A stretch of DNA of 64,000 bases from Symbiodinium natans (taxonomy: Eukaryota > Sar > Dinophyceae > Suessiales > Symbiodiniaceae): contig CAJNDS010000375.1 of assembly GCA_905221605.1 (NCBI GenBank), positions 62,001-126,000 on the forward strand. The letters are read 5' to 3'. The translations under genes were made by a program, and so were the position numbers. Within the stretch, counting starts at the first letter, position 1. Each line of letters begins with the position of its first letter. This document shows positions 38,401 to 50,175 of this stretch, piece by piece. The notes beneath the pieces were generated by a model. It saw nothing but the letters and a program-made list of their open reading frames with translations. It was not told the origin of the DNA and did not search any database.

Positions 38401-41400
38401 ACGGGTGTTTATCCTGAGCCAGTCGGAGATCACCCTTGGCCAGGTCGGTCGCAAGACCTGCAGCCTCCGCCGCAGCCTCCCCTGCAGCCTTTGCAAGCGC
38501 AGTGGATGGTATCGAGCCGCCTCCTGCGCCTGTGGGAGAAGGGAGAAGGCCGCGCAGCTGCACTGCATCGCGCGACAAAGGATATGCAAGGATGTAAGAG
38601 GACGCGACAGTGACATGCTGCAACAGTGAGAACGAATCCAGACTGCACGACAAAGACTTGTGCCGTCGCCCAGGGCTGGGCTTTCAACAGCTGGGCTCCG
38701 GGCTTTGGCGCGTCTTCGACGAGAGGCCACAAATGACACACATGCCATCACAATGCATTTGCCACTGCCCAGATGTCCGCGGCATGTCTTCGACTCATTC
38801 TCCCAGGCATTGACCTTTCAGCTTTGGAAAGCAGGTGCCCGTGGACTTACGCCTCAACAGCGAGGACAGGCAGTTGTTAGGATATGCTGCAGGACTCTCA
38901 GGGAGCTGCACCCAAGCAAGAGCGAATCATATGCCAACTTCAAGCACAACTCAAAGCAGGAGCTACGCAATGCCGCAGACCTTGCCGCGCTTGTAGAGGA
39001 GCCCAGGGCAAGCGGTCCATGGGCACATGTTCTCACAATCTCAGCTGCGGGGTACTTCGACACAATTCGACACAATTCGACTACTAAGCAGAGAATACTT
39101 CCGAGTCACGACACCAGGCTTGCGCCTCTGCCCTTCGACGAAACGGTCAGTCTCCAAAGACGTTGACGCTGGGACCATGGGGACCCTTCACGGGGTCTTC
39201 ACATCAGCGGGCCGTTTTGAGCAGCAGATAGCAGCAGCAGCGAAATGGCAGCCTGTGACAGCCACCCCTGCATCCAGGACAAGAGGCTTGCTTCTGCCAT
39301 GGGCATGCAGCCATTGGAGCGACGGCAGGGGACTGCGAGGCTCCAGAAGCGGCCGTTGAGGCTTGGAACAAACCTTCAGCTGATGGCATACACCTACATA
39401 CAATCTACAATAGACTCAATAGACCATAGACTCTACACTGTATACACCATGAATCTATACAGTCCATGTACACCAGGCTTTCCACAAGTAGTTAGATTGC
39501 ATAGCTGGTCCCCTTTCCGAAGGTGCTTCTCAGTGGCATGGCCTTGCGTTTCAGCTTGGAATCATTCTCTCTGGCAGTCATTGACGCTTTGCAGACGGAT
39601 GCAACATCCGAAGCCAACGGCAAGTAGTTCCGCAGGTTTACACCGGAAGTAGTGCTTGATGTAATCCTTCCTCTCTCCTTTCTTGCTCACTGAAGCATGA
39701 CATCCAAGTCAACATCCGCCGTTCCATGATCAGGTTACTGTATGTCAGGCTAGTGGAAGGGCGACGATAATGAGCAGAGGGCTACAGCTACACGGTGCCG
39801 TGGCATTTGATACCGAACTTGTACGTGTCACCGACAAAATCCGAAACGATGCTTCTTTCGCAAGTGGCAGGCGTTCATCCGCTTGAGTCCAACTTGGGCA
39901 TCCTGGCAACTGCGCAGCGTTTCAATTCTTGAGCCACTGGCCTGCCAAGTTATGCAGGGGCGCATGTGAGTGCATAACAAAGATTAGGGCTGTGGCTTCC
40001 AGAGTGGGTAAGGCATGGAGACGTGCTTGGTGCATCATGTGTTGGGTCTGTCCAATGCAACCTTCGACTGCAGGGCTTTGATTGATTGGTCAGTGAATGG
40101 TGAATCATGGGGAATCATGCTGCTCAGAATTTGACGGGCCAAAGACGATCCGGTTTGTGGCAACGAGAACATTGCATGCTGCGAATGTGGAACAAGTAAG
40201 TCAGTCTTGCAGAGCCGAACTCCACAACGGCTGCATGAACAGAGAATCCACGCATGAAGGGCAAAGGCAAATGCGAAACATAAAGCGCGCAACCACTAAG
40301 ATGATGGCTCCTGTACCCAAGTCGTTTTGCTACGCCCTCTAAGGGTGTCAGTGCTTGCAGAGGCGCTTTAGTGCTCCAGGACTGACAAGCTTCCACCGAA
40401 AAGCTTGCAGCCTTGAAGGTTACGAGGCGCGGCCGATCACGCGGCATTGCTGGGCGCGGCGCTGCGTCCAACCACGCTGCGGGTCCTTCGACCCCCGCCT
40501 CAGTTTCTGTCAGATTGCACATCAGACGGGGACCGCAACGGGCACGATGGGCTGACATAGTGCGGGAAGGCGTGGGATGCATCGCAGAATTTTCGTTTGG
40601 GGCGATTCACAAGCACCCCGCGTGCACCCATGGAAGTTTATCGCTGCTGAGTGCTGGCGCATCACAGACATGATGGGTGTGCAAGTAGATGGTCCTTGGA
40701 CGACACTATGCCACGCACGCCCACACGCACGCACGCGAGCTGAAGAGTCACGGTTGCTGACAAGCTTAGGATTGCAGCACTTGGCGCTGCGAGGAGCCAT
40801 CGCACCTCTCTTGGAGGCTTCAGATCACACTAGCATGCAGCAGTACTTGCTTGCCTGCAGTTTTCGTCAAACATTCTTGAAACGGATGAATCGGTCCTGC
40901 TGTCAGGCTTTCTGCAGAGACCACCCCCATTCCTTGCAGGTTCTGGACTTGCGCCTTGTCAAAGTGGAGAGTCAGTGCAGAATCTGGTGCTTTGGTCATG
41001 CTCGTCGGCTATACAAGAGGGCAGTTATGCGGCGTGTGTGCCAGGCCAGCGTGCGTCTCACAACCCTTTTACAACCTTCCTGCAGAGGCATTCAGCCCAG
41101 CCGTGCACTTTCAGAATTTGGCGTTTAGAGCTCTGGACTCCCAGCCATGGCAACAGAGTTGGAAATTAAGAAGAGAAGACCAGGCACCTGAGAGGGTCCT
41201 TGGCCGGATTGTTTGTTCGAAAACACTTCGGCCTTCGTCCAAGAGCCGTACCGCTGTGAGGAAGCAAGGCAGCCTACACAGTGGAAGTTGTGGGCCATGG
41301 CTGAGTCTGCAACACCAACCCTTACATATGAAGCTTCGTTCATCGTTGTATCATGTTGTTTGCTCATTGGGGACACCCATGAATTTTCATGAAAATTGAA

Positions 41401-41940
41401 ATTGTGTTATTGCAAGATTGAGGAAATAGAAGAAAATGCGACAGGGAGGTTGCCCTGATAAAACATAAACAAGTTGAGGGTGTTTTTTTGAAATCCAAGT
41501 GAGCTGCCCTCCGTTAGATTTGGAAACAAATCAACCTCCTGTCGTGAAACAGCGAGTTTATGTTCTGTTTCATCAGCGCTCAGGAGTGGCAATGGCCTTA
41601 CAGATGAGGATGTGACCTTTCTGTTTTCGTTGGCAGCACCCGAACAAGGCGGGTTGCATCGATTCCGCCTCAGTTGCATTCTGCCCATTGTCGGCCCTAC
41701 CCGTCAGAGTACTTTTCCAGGCAAAGACCAGGCGCCCTTGGAACTCGAGGGTTTGATTCTGAGTTGGCAGCTCAGCTTTGTCAGCTGTGTTTGGTCCATC
41801 TTGATTCCTAAAGCAAGGAGGCAACCGGCGCACACTATATAAACAAGCAGTCATTGGCTGGGTCCTTCAGGCCGGGCAAGGAGTCCAGTTGCGTCGAGTG
41901 TGCGCTCCTGGGCTAAGCCGCACGCACGACTTGCGGGTCC
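35468..41940. other. Host DNA with no recognised gene
   Basis: GC-balanced, stop-rich sequence. Possible exon-like stretches occur at 37911-37983 (RSALVAWAAKYAWKLRVKLK) and 38811-38871 (ALTFQLWKAGARGLTPQQRG), each after a CAG. I could not link them into a gene. A 183-codon open frame at 40577-41128 has no recognisable motif. Confidence 0.35.
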
Positions 41941-42070
41941 TCTAAAAAGCCCTAAACTCCAAAAAGCCCTAAACCCTAAAACGCCCTAAACCCTAAAAGC
42001 CCTAAACCCCAAAAAGCCCTAAACCCTAAACCCTAAAAAGCCCTAAACCCTAAAAAGCCCCAAAAGGCGT
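41941..42070 (+). repeat. Degenerate CCCTAAA (telomere-like) repeat, left of retrotransposon
   Basis: About a dozen copies of CCCTAAA or AAAGCCCTAAA, separated by short A runs. The unit is the complement of the TTTAGGG telomere repeat used by many plants and algae. The copies are degenerate and internal, so this is interstitial sequence and not a chromosome end. Confidence 0.85.
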
Positions 42071-42098
42071 CTCGGCTAGCAGTCCGCCGCACGCTACC

Positions 42099-43768
42099 AT
42101 GGTGGGTTTTTTGCATGCTCTGCTTTACGCCGCATGGTGTAGTAACAGGGTTTCACATTCTCCATGTTGTCACTTCGTTTTTTCCGGAGCGGAAGCCTCA
42201 AGGGCTACTCCGCCCGCAACGGACGCCTTAAGGGCTGGTCCTAAAGCCGTTGCAGCAATGGCCGAGCAGCGCATGGCGGAGGAAATCAGCCGTGTTAACC
42301 AGCAGTACCACGAGCAGTCGCAGCTCACATCCTCCCCGGCCGACTCCGCCAGCCAACAGCTTTGGTTCGAAGCACGGAGGGTGGCGAAACGTGGGCCGCC
42401 CACTCCGGCCTTTTCTTCTACGGGGTTGGCCACCCCGTCCGGATCGGTTGGTGGCACTGGTAATGGTGGTGATTCCGGCGCAGCAGCCTCTACCACTCCG
42501 CAGACTGGCCTCTTCCAGCCCATCACCTTGGAGGCAGAGTCCGCGATCATGGCCACAGCGTACTCCGCCGGCATCAACGCCAGAGAGCCGGCGCAGCTCC
42601 AACAGTGGATGGCGCAACCACTCCGCACTCGTGGAGAGGTCCTGGAGACAATCCGCCAGTACCACACCGCAGTTATACGCCCAGAGCTGTATAACTTGGT
42701 GACGCAGGTTGAGCAAGCTCTGGCGCAGATCGACGACAGAGTAATCCGCCAGTCTCAGGACCTGCAGTGGATGGTATCAGAGAACAGGCAGAGTCAACGC
42801 CAGTACTCCGCCCTTTCCGTTATCCTCACTGGCTCGACATGGTCAACTGGCTCCTCAGTCAGGTCACGCACTTTCAGGCGTTCCTGAGGCAAAGGGGCTA
42901 CAGATTGGACGCGGACGATGCCGAGTACATCTACCTCAACTGCCTGTCCGCAGACCCCACCGCTCCGCCAGCAGGCACTGGTCGCTGGAGCGGGATCACC
43001 ATGTTGGCTTTCAAGTCATGGGACCTAAGGCGCGCCTTCATGGACCACTACGGCGGATCGCAGGGAGTGCCTCTGTACAGGGACTCCCACACACCAATCC
43101 GCCAGCACCACATTCGCGCAACGCCAAGTTCGCCACAGTTCCAGAGGAAAATGGAGCTACCACTCCGCGTGATTTTGGCCGCCATCAACCTTTTGCCGGA
43201 CACCGAGCCGAAGCAGGTGGTGATTCTCTGGAAAACCCTGACGATAATGGCGCCGCAGCAGTCCAGGCAGTTTGACGAGCAGATCGTGGCGGCAGCCCGC
43301 CTTCACTACCACACCGCCGATGGCAAGCTGCAAGGAATCCTGGAGGTGACGCAGGCCACCTACGACATCCTGCAGGCTACTCCGCCAGACGAGGCAATGT
43401 CCGACGAGGCTTCGGTCTGGCAGCACTGCTGGAACAAGATCGCGTTCGGCCCGCAGCACGACTTGGACGTTGCTGAAAGCGAATTGTTTAAGCAGGCGGC
43501 GACGGAAGCCAGCCACTCCGCCAGCGGTATCAAGTATGGTAAGCCGAGTAGACACTGGACGGCCCCAGTTGTGTACTCCGCCGGCCACAACCCGTTTCCC
43601 ATAGAGCTGCAGATCCGCAAAGTGGATCGGGTGGCGTTCGTCTGGGACGAGTATTGTGACAAAATTCGTCAGTTAGATGCGAAGGTGGGGGACTACAAGC
43701 AGGCCACTTACCAAGGCCCACCGGCGGTTGCTAATCCGCAGGCTACTCCGCCCACTGCAGCATCCTGA
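42099..43768 (+). pseudogene. Retrotransposon ORF1 (frameshifted)
   Basis: Two overlapping frames, 42099-42887 and 42767-43768, appear to be one ORF1 broken by a frameshift near 42805-42840. The first part is Ala/Gln/Ser-rich with possible coiled coil (QVEQALAQIDDRVIRQSQD). The second has a folded-looking domain (WLDMVNWLLSQVTHFQAFLR, then MLAFKSWDLRRAFMDHYGG). No CCHC knuckle or RRM is evident. ORF1 products of LINEs usually bind RNA. That role is inferred from position only. Confidence 0.6.
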
Positions 43769-43789
43769 CGGTTTTCCTGTCGAGTTCTT

Positions 43790-46700
43790 TTGGTTCGACA
43801 CCAGAAAGAGGGCCAGCAGAGTCTTCTTTTTGCTACTCCGCTCCAACGACCTCGCCATTTGAAAGTTTCTGAAACTGGGTCGAGCTCCCCCTTTGAACAT
43901 TTTCTGAAAGGGACTCCTCAGAAAGAGGCCTCGTTGTCGAGCTTTTTTAAGAAAGGCCTTTTGGACCACTCCGCCAGTGGACAGTCGCTGCATTTTGAGT
44001 GGCCTAAATTCGAGAGGCTTGCATGTTTCAGTCGTCAGGCGGTCCTAGTAGACCCACTCCGCCTCGGATGGAACAGGGCTCCGCTGAGAAGATCACACTT
44101 TAGGAGAACCCCTAAAAGACGGTGTTTAAGTTCCCCCCGCCCCCCTATTGGGAAAGCCCTGGGAATACTCGCCCTCACTATGTTGTGTTTATTTTATTAT
44201 ACTACACCCTCACGAATGTCCCCAGTGATAATCTTCCTAGATGCTAATCTTATATGGGAAGGATTAAAAGGATTCATTTCTCTTGGCTACTCCGCTTGGG
44301 ATAAAATTAGGCAAACCAATAGAAATTCCCTTATGCATGCTCTAATTGGCAATACAACAACCCCAATTATTTTGCGTTTAGACTCCCTTGTACCTACTAC
44401 CCCAAATCAAACCCAGCAGGCCCCAGACTCATTGTTTCATAAGGTCAAACTCTCTAGAGAGTTCCTCCTTTCTCACAGACCTAAAGTTTCACCTCCAACC
44501 CCCCAGAAAAGCCCAAACCCAATACAGCTAATAGACATTCCAGCTCATAGATCTGGTCGCAGATGCGGTAGGTATATGGGACAGGGGCACAAAGTGCACT
44601 ACCATAAACCACTCCGCCAGTTTTCCGGCACACGCCGCTTACGCCCACCATTGAATTCAGAACGGACGAGTCAGCCCACACCGCCTCCTAGAGGCACGCC
44701 GGGCGCTGTTTCTACAGCAGACAAAGAGTGTTTAGCCTCTTCCCCGACCACTCCCCCCCCTTCTTTAGGACGAGGCACCAGAGTTAGACGCCTTGCGCGG
44801 CAGCGATACCGCCAATGGCGACAGCTCCTGAAGGGGACTATATTGCCAACCATGCCGGGCAACATGCTGGCAAGGGAGGGGATGCCCTTGAAAGCAGTCA
44901 AAGGCTTTCACCGAAGGAAGTGGAGAACGGCCAAGGTCTTCAAGTACTTTGTAGATCGTAAAGATCGAAAGGGCAAACAGACCACTCCGCCACCCCAACC
45001 CATTCCTACCCCACAGCTTCCTTATGGTACTAAGCTGAGAGTAGGAGCACAGAACGTACAGAGCATGGCGGAACAACTCAAGCATCAGGCCGTCCTCCAC
45101 ATCATTAAAGAAAGAGCACTAGATGTTCTTTTCCTCACTGAAACACACGCTACACAATACCATCAATACAAATCCCAACACCACCTTTTCATAGTCAATG
45201 GAAACAACAAGGATAAATATGGAGGAGTCACAGCAATTATCCCCCCACGAACGCTACCATTCCTCAAAGAGGTTGTACAACATGGAAGCCGTATCTTACA
45301 GGTCACCCTGTCTAGCTCCAGTGGAGACGTGCATTTTCTGGGGGTGTACGCACCACACAACAAGCATGATTTGGAAATAGTAAAAACTCCTTTCTGGGAA
45401 CACCTGGAAAATATCATCGCCAGACTACCCCGCCCTGAGCCAGTCTTTATAATAGGCGACTTCAATGTCCGCCTCCAAGGCCGACGCCAGGACGAGGTCG
45501 ATTACCTAGGGCCACATATTTTAGGAAGAGGCCGCAATTATATTTCCGATGAGCCTGGCTCCAACCGTAGACTACTGCTCGACCTACTTAAAGGCGCGGA
45601 CCTCAAGGACGCCCTCTCCTTCAAACAGCCTAACCTAGTCAAGCAGGTCACCTATCGAGAAAAAAAAACCCGCCACCTAGCGATTGGCTCCAATTCGCAA
45701 GCGACCCTCTAGGCTTGGTACAATTCTGGGATAAAATTCAAAACCTGACCCAAAACGAGACCACCAACCTCCACACCGCCTCAATAATAAGGTCCTTCCT
45801 TATCACCACATGGCCAGTCCCGCCGCAGCAGCTCCCTCCCATGATAGACCCCCTACGGTTTCAAACGCTAGACCGTTTGCTCACTCGCTCGCAGTGGTTG
45901 CCAGCTATCCACACAGTCAAAGCAGTTCATTGTGCTGGATTCCCAAGCGATCATTACTTGCTAGAAACCGCAGTAAAGGTCAAATGAACGGCTTGCAGAG
46001 AAAAGACCCCTCTCCCCCCAAAAATTGACTACTCCGCCATAACACCAGAACAAAAACGAGATTTCAACCTGCACATCCGCTCTTCCTTAAATTGTAAAGC
46101 AACCACTCCGCCAATTCTCAACACCTCGGAGTGGAAGGTCTACACTGACGGATCTGGATCCTCGGGACGATGCACATCGGACACTCCAGCGGGATGGGGA
46201 TTCTGCATTTACCACTCCGCCAGTTACGTTGAAGAAGCTTGTGGCCCAGTAACAACTGACCCCCGCTCATCAATGTATGTAGGTGCCACGGTCGGCAGTA
46301 ACAACACGGCAGAATTAACAGCACTAATAGAGGCAGCGCTGTACGCTTTATCACAGAAAAACCCCCCCTCATCCGTTACTTTCTACTATGATAGCAAATG
46401 GGCAGCAGACACTATGAGAGGACGCTCTAAGCCCAAACGCCACAAATTATTAGTCAGACAAGCCCGTAACACGCTCAATGCACTTCAATCAGCGACCACC
46501 GTAAATTGGAGCTGGGTCAAAGGGCGCTCCGGAGATCAAGGTAACCACACCGCGGACAGACTAGCTGAAAAAGGGAAAACAGAAGCGCAGTACCATGGAG
46601 GTCGACACACGCTTCCCTCTATGCTCACCCCCTCCACTCTGCCTCAGCCGGACGACAACATACCAGGAGACGACGTTGATGGGCAGTTCGAGGCCTTCTA

Positions 46701-48792
46701 CCACGCCACGAAGCGCGCGCAACAAACCCACTTCCCTACCCTTAGGTACACCCCCTCCAAACCCTGGATTACGGCGGACCTCGCCCAGGAAATTGGAAGA
46801 GCTCGGCACAAGCGAATCGCTAACCACCACGACCACGCCGCCTTTTACAAGGAGGTTAAAAAAAGAGCTAGAAAGGCCAAAACAGCATGGCTCAGGGATA
46901 ACCTCCTCAAGGACACCAACACAGCACACAAGACTATTTGGAAACAGGTCCAAAATTTCAAAAGGGGTTTCCGCGCTAAACACACTAGACTAAAACGCCT
47001 CGGCCGACCAGTTCCTTGGACCTCAACCCATAAGGTCTTTAAAGAACACTTAGAAACCCAGCAGTGGGGACCATCCACAGTTTCCTCTGAAGAACTGGAG
47101 CTCCTTGATAGCTCCCCCTTAATTGCTAATCCGCCAGCGCAAGCCCCAGAACCATTCACCTTAGAAGAAGTGTTGACCGCGCTCGCCAAACTAAGAGCAG
47201 GTAAAGCGCCTGGACTGGACGGCATCCCCGCAGATTCCTTGCGCCAGTTGGACCACACCAATCAGCACAAACTACTCCGCCTTATGAATAACTGCCTCCA
47301 CCAACGCAAAATCCCTAAGTCATGGAAGCGAGCCCCAGTAGTTAGCATTTACAAAGGTAAAGGAGCTGATTCGGACCCTGCGTCTTACCGACCAATCAGC
47401 CTCCTCTCAGCGTACTATAAGCTGTACGCTGCTCTTTTACAAACTAGAATAGCCGCCTCCCATGACAATATAATTCGGGAAACCCAGTATGGATTTAGAG
47501 CTAAAAGGGGTACACAACAACCCCTTTTTTATTGCCCGCAGGCTCCAAGACTACTCCGCCAAAACCCTTCCAGCTCCTTTTCCTTGACTGGAAGCAGGCC
47601 TTCGATAAAGTTGACCACTCCGCCATGATGATCGCTCTTAGGCGAATTGGATTACACAGTCAATACCTCGAAGTAATCCGAGACTCCCTCCTTCTGTACA
47701 AAGGGCACACAAGGTGACCTTTCATGGGGTACTCCGCACACTGGCATCCGACAGGGATGCCCACTAAGCCCTTACCTATTTGTAATGGTTATGAGTGTCA
47801 TGTTCGAGGACGTAGATAGACGGCTTCGCACACAAGGTACTCCGCAAAATTCTTGGTCAGTAGGCAAACCGGTACATGACCTAGAATACGCCGATGACAC
47901 CATGCTTATTGGCGTTACCCCTACCCAGCTTGAAGACATGCTCTGTTCTGTTCAAGTAGAGGCATCTCTTTATGGGCTCAGCCTAAATTTCGACAAAACC
48001 GAGCTACTCCGCCACCCTAACCACCCCGCCACAATCAAATTCGCTAATGGCCGCAACGTACCAGTTACAGAGTCCGTCAAATACCTCGGTTCCCAGGTAA
48101 CATGGGAAAAACCGACCAAAGCAGCCTTGCAAGCCAGAGCCCAACAAGCGCATGTCTCGTTCCTTAAACTACAACACGTATGGCAAAGCAAACTTCCTTG
48201 GAAAGTTAAATCTAGGATCTTCCATTCCTGTATAGTGCCCTCATACCTCCATGGACTCTCCACCCTCACCCTAGAAAAGACCCACTTCAAAACTATCGAT
48301 GGATGGTACTTCAGATACCTCAGAAGAGCCCTGAAAATCAAATCCTCATATTACTCCAGGATCTCCAATAAGAGAGTTTGGAAATGCGCTGGTAGGCCAG
48401 TATTGCCATCCCAAACCTTACTGTCCAGTCAATTTAAACTTCTCACCCAATCAATTACCACTCCGCCAGACAAGCCGCAGCACCACGTAGTCTTTTCCCC
48501 CGGATATAAGGATAGAGTTAAGTTCACTAAGTCCAAATCTCGCGGACACCCCGCAAGGTATTGGTTTGAACTGGTCTCCTCAGAAGCAATACGCTACCTC
48601 AACCACCACATAGACCACTCCGCTCCCCCAAGAACGGAAGGCTACAGAAGAGACTTCTTAGGCCCCTTAGGCCTCAAACAGCACCTCAACCTAGACCCCT
48701 CCTTCGGTGATCGCCTGACGACTGCGCCAACGCGCGCCCCGACGCTTTTCCCGCTGTATCAAAAGACAGTTGGATGCGCATGGCAAGCATAA
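43790..48792 (+). pseudogene. Retrotransposon ORF2: endonuclease, RNase H, reverse transcriptase (frameshifted)
   Basis: The N-terminal 410 residues are basic and unassigned. The endonuclease (about 45032-45985) shows AQNVQSM, FLTETHA, VYAPHN, IIGDFNV and FPSDHYLL, the APE/EEP motifs. RNase H (about 46132-46590) shows YTDGSGSSG, NNTAELTALIEA, YYDSKWAADT and GNHTADRLAEKGK, with all four acidic residues. The RT (about 47148-48350) shows GKAPGLDGIP, YRPISLL, FLDWKQAFDKVDH, GIRQGCPLSPYLF and the YADD box at 47887-47898. RNase H therefore precedes RT, the reverse of the usual LINE order. Breaks: A8 slippage site at 45661-45668, TGA at 45985-45987, and shifts near 47525, 47560 and 47702. Confidence 0.85.
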
Positions 48793-48802
48793 AAAAAAAA
48801 AA

Positions 48803-48870
48803 GCCCTAAAACCTAAAAAGCCCTAGCCCCTAAAACCCTAAACCCTTAAAACCCAAAAGCCCCCCAAAAG
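48803..48870 (+). repeat. Degenerate CCCTAAA repeat, right of retrotransposon
   Basis: About six CCCTAAA/CCCTAAAA-like units follow directly after the A-rich tail. They match the block left of the element in type and orientation. Confidence 0.8.
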
Positions 48871-50175
48871 CCATGCAGATTGGAGGAGTGCGCACTGGAT
48901 GGATGCACAAAGAGTGCGCACTTGATGCTGAGTTTGGAGTGCGAACTGGATGCAAATCGGAGTGCACACTGGAGCGCCCTCCCTTTAGACCGGGGCAATG
49001 TCTTAGCTACGTTTGTTCCTTTGTGGTCAAGAAGAAACTTCACTAGGTTTTTGCAGAAACGAGCTGGTCGCTCAAGAGCTTAATCAACAAAACCCCCCAC
49101 TGCACTGTGTCAGATCATATTGCGGTGTGTATTCTAGCCGCTGGCGTGCAGTTCTTACTGGCCGATCCAGATATGCGACTACCAAAGGCTTCAAACGAAC
49201 AATATACATATGTATATATTTTTTTTATCTATTTATTTGTGATTGTTTCTTTTTTTGCTTGCTTATTTGCTTATTGCTACATATATGTCCCTATACGCTT
49301 GCACATATGTATGTGCGTATGTATATTTGTTTACATCTGTATCTTACAAACGTTGTGAATACGCGTTGTCCTCGTTGTCCTACATTTCCTTTCCCAATAC
49401 TCAGACACTTTAGCCTCAAGTTCTTTGGGCGCCGGATTCGAGGTGGGAACGCCTCGGTCTCCTATGTGCAAGCCTCGGTCTTGCCACGACGGTGTCACTG
49501 CATGTTACTGCATCGTCAGTGGATCACTAGGTATTGACAAGTAGATGCATCCAAAATAGCTGGTTGCACATCAGCAACATATCTCTTCTCACCTTCCGAA
49601 AACCAAACATGCAGAAGCTTGCAGACGCACGACGAACATCGTGCCAGACAGCCCGCGTTCCGATTTCAGAGTCTGTCGGTATTTGTGGGACTTTCAAGTT
49701 CATTCAAGCATAACATACCGTGCCGGCAAGTCCAAGGTGAAGGGGGGCTTGAAATTCTCCCGGTTCAATTGCGGTGCGTCAGAAGTGCCATGCTTGAAAC
49801 TTTGTGGGGGAATGGAGAATTTGGTTTCCGTGTGAGGCCTCATGGCAATGCCTGCTAGCATCCCGGCTCCGCACGACCCTGCGATTGTTGGACCTCTCAG
49901 AATGCGGCACCTTGGCAAAAGAGACTTTGAGTTGTGTTCATGGCCGGGAAGGGTTTAGGGGGGGGAAGAACATGAACCCATGTTTGCATTTGTTGTTTCC
50001 AAGCGAAGTCTACCAACAGCCCTGATTCTGAAACTCACCCCATCAGCTTTTCGCGATTGGTTTCCGCATCATAGTTACCCAAGTTCACGACCTGTTGCAG
50101 CTGCTCACCAGATTCCAGATCCTATTCACAAGGCAGAGAGCACCATGCGAACCACATCTGCGAGCTACCGGTCAG
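48871..50175. other. Host DNA with no recognised gene
   Basis: It begins with three imperfect direct repeats around GGAGTGCGCACTGGATG (48883-48975), then T-rich and mixed sequence. No coding motif recognised. Confidence 0.4.

Larger units (their letters stand above)
42071..48802 (+). mobile_element. Non-LTR (LINE-type) retrotransposon, decayed
   Basis: ORF1 and ORF2 lie on one strand. ORF2 has an AP-like endonuclease, an RNase H and a reverse transcriptase, and the element ends in A12 (48791-48802). There are no long terminal repeats. Frame breaks near 42.81, 45.66, 47.52, 47.56 and 47.70 kb, plus a TGA at 45985-45987, show it is not intact. Both ends abut degenerate CCCTAAA repeats. The 5' limit is approximate and no target duplication was identified. 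Confidence 0.88.

Noticed and set aside
41941-42070. True chromosome end
   Set aside because: The telomere-like repeats are degenerate and short and are followed by more host sequence on both sides.
42170-42716. Minus-strand ORFs inside the LINE ORF1
   Set aside because: Shadows of the + strand coding sequence. ORF1 position and LINE context support the + strand.
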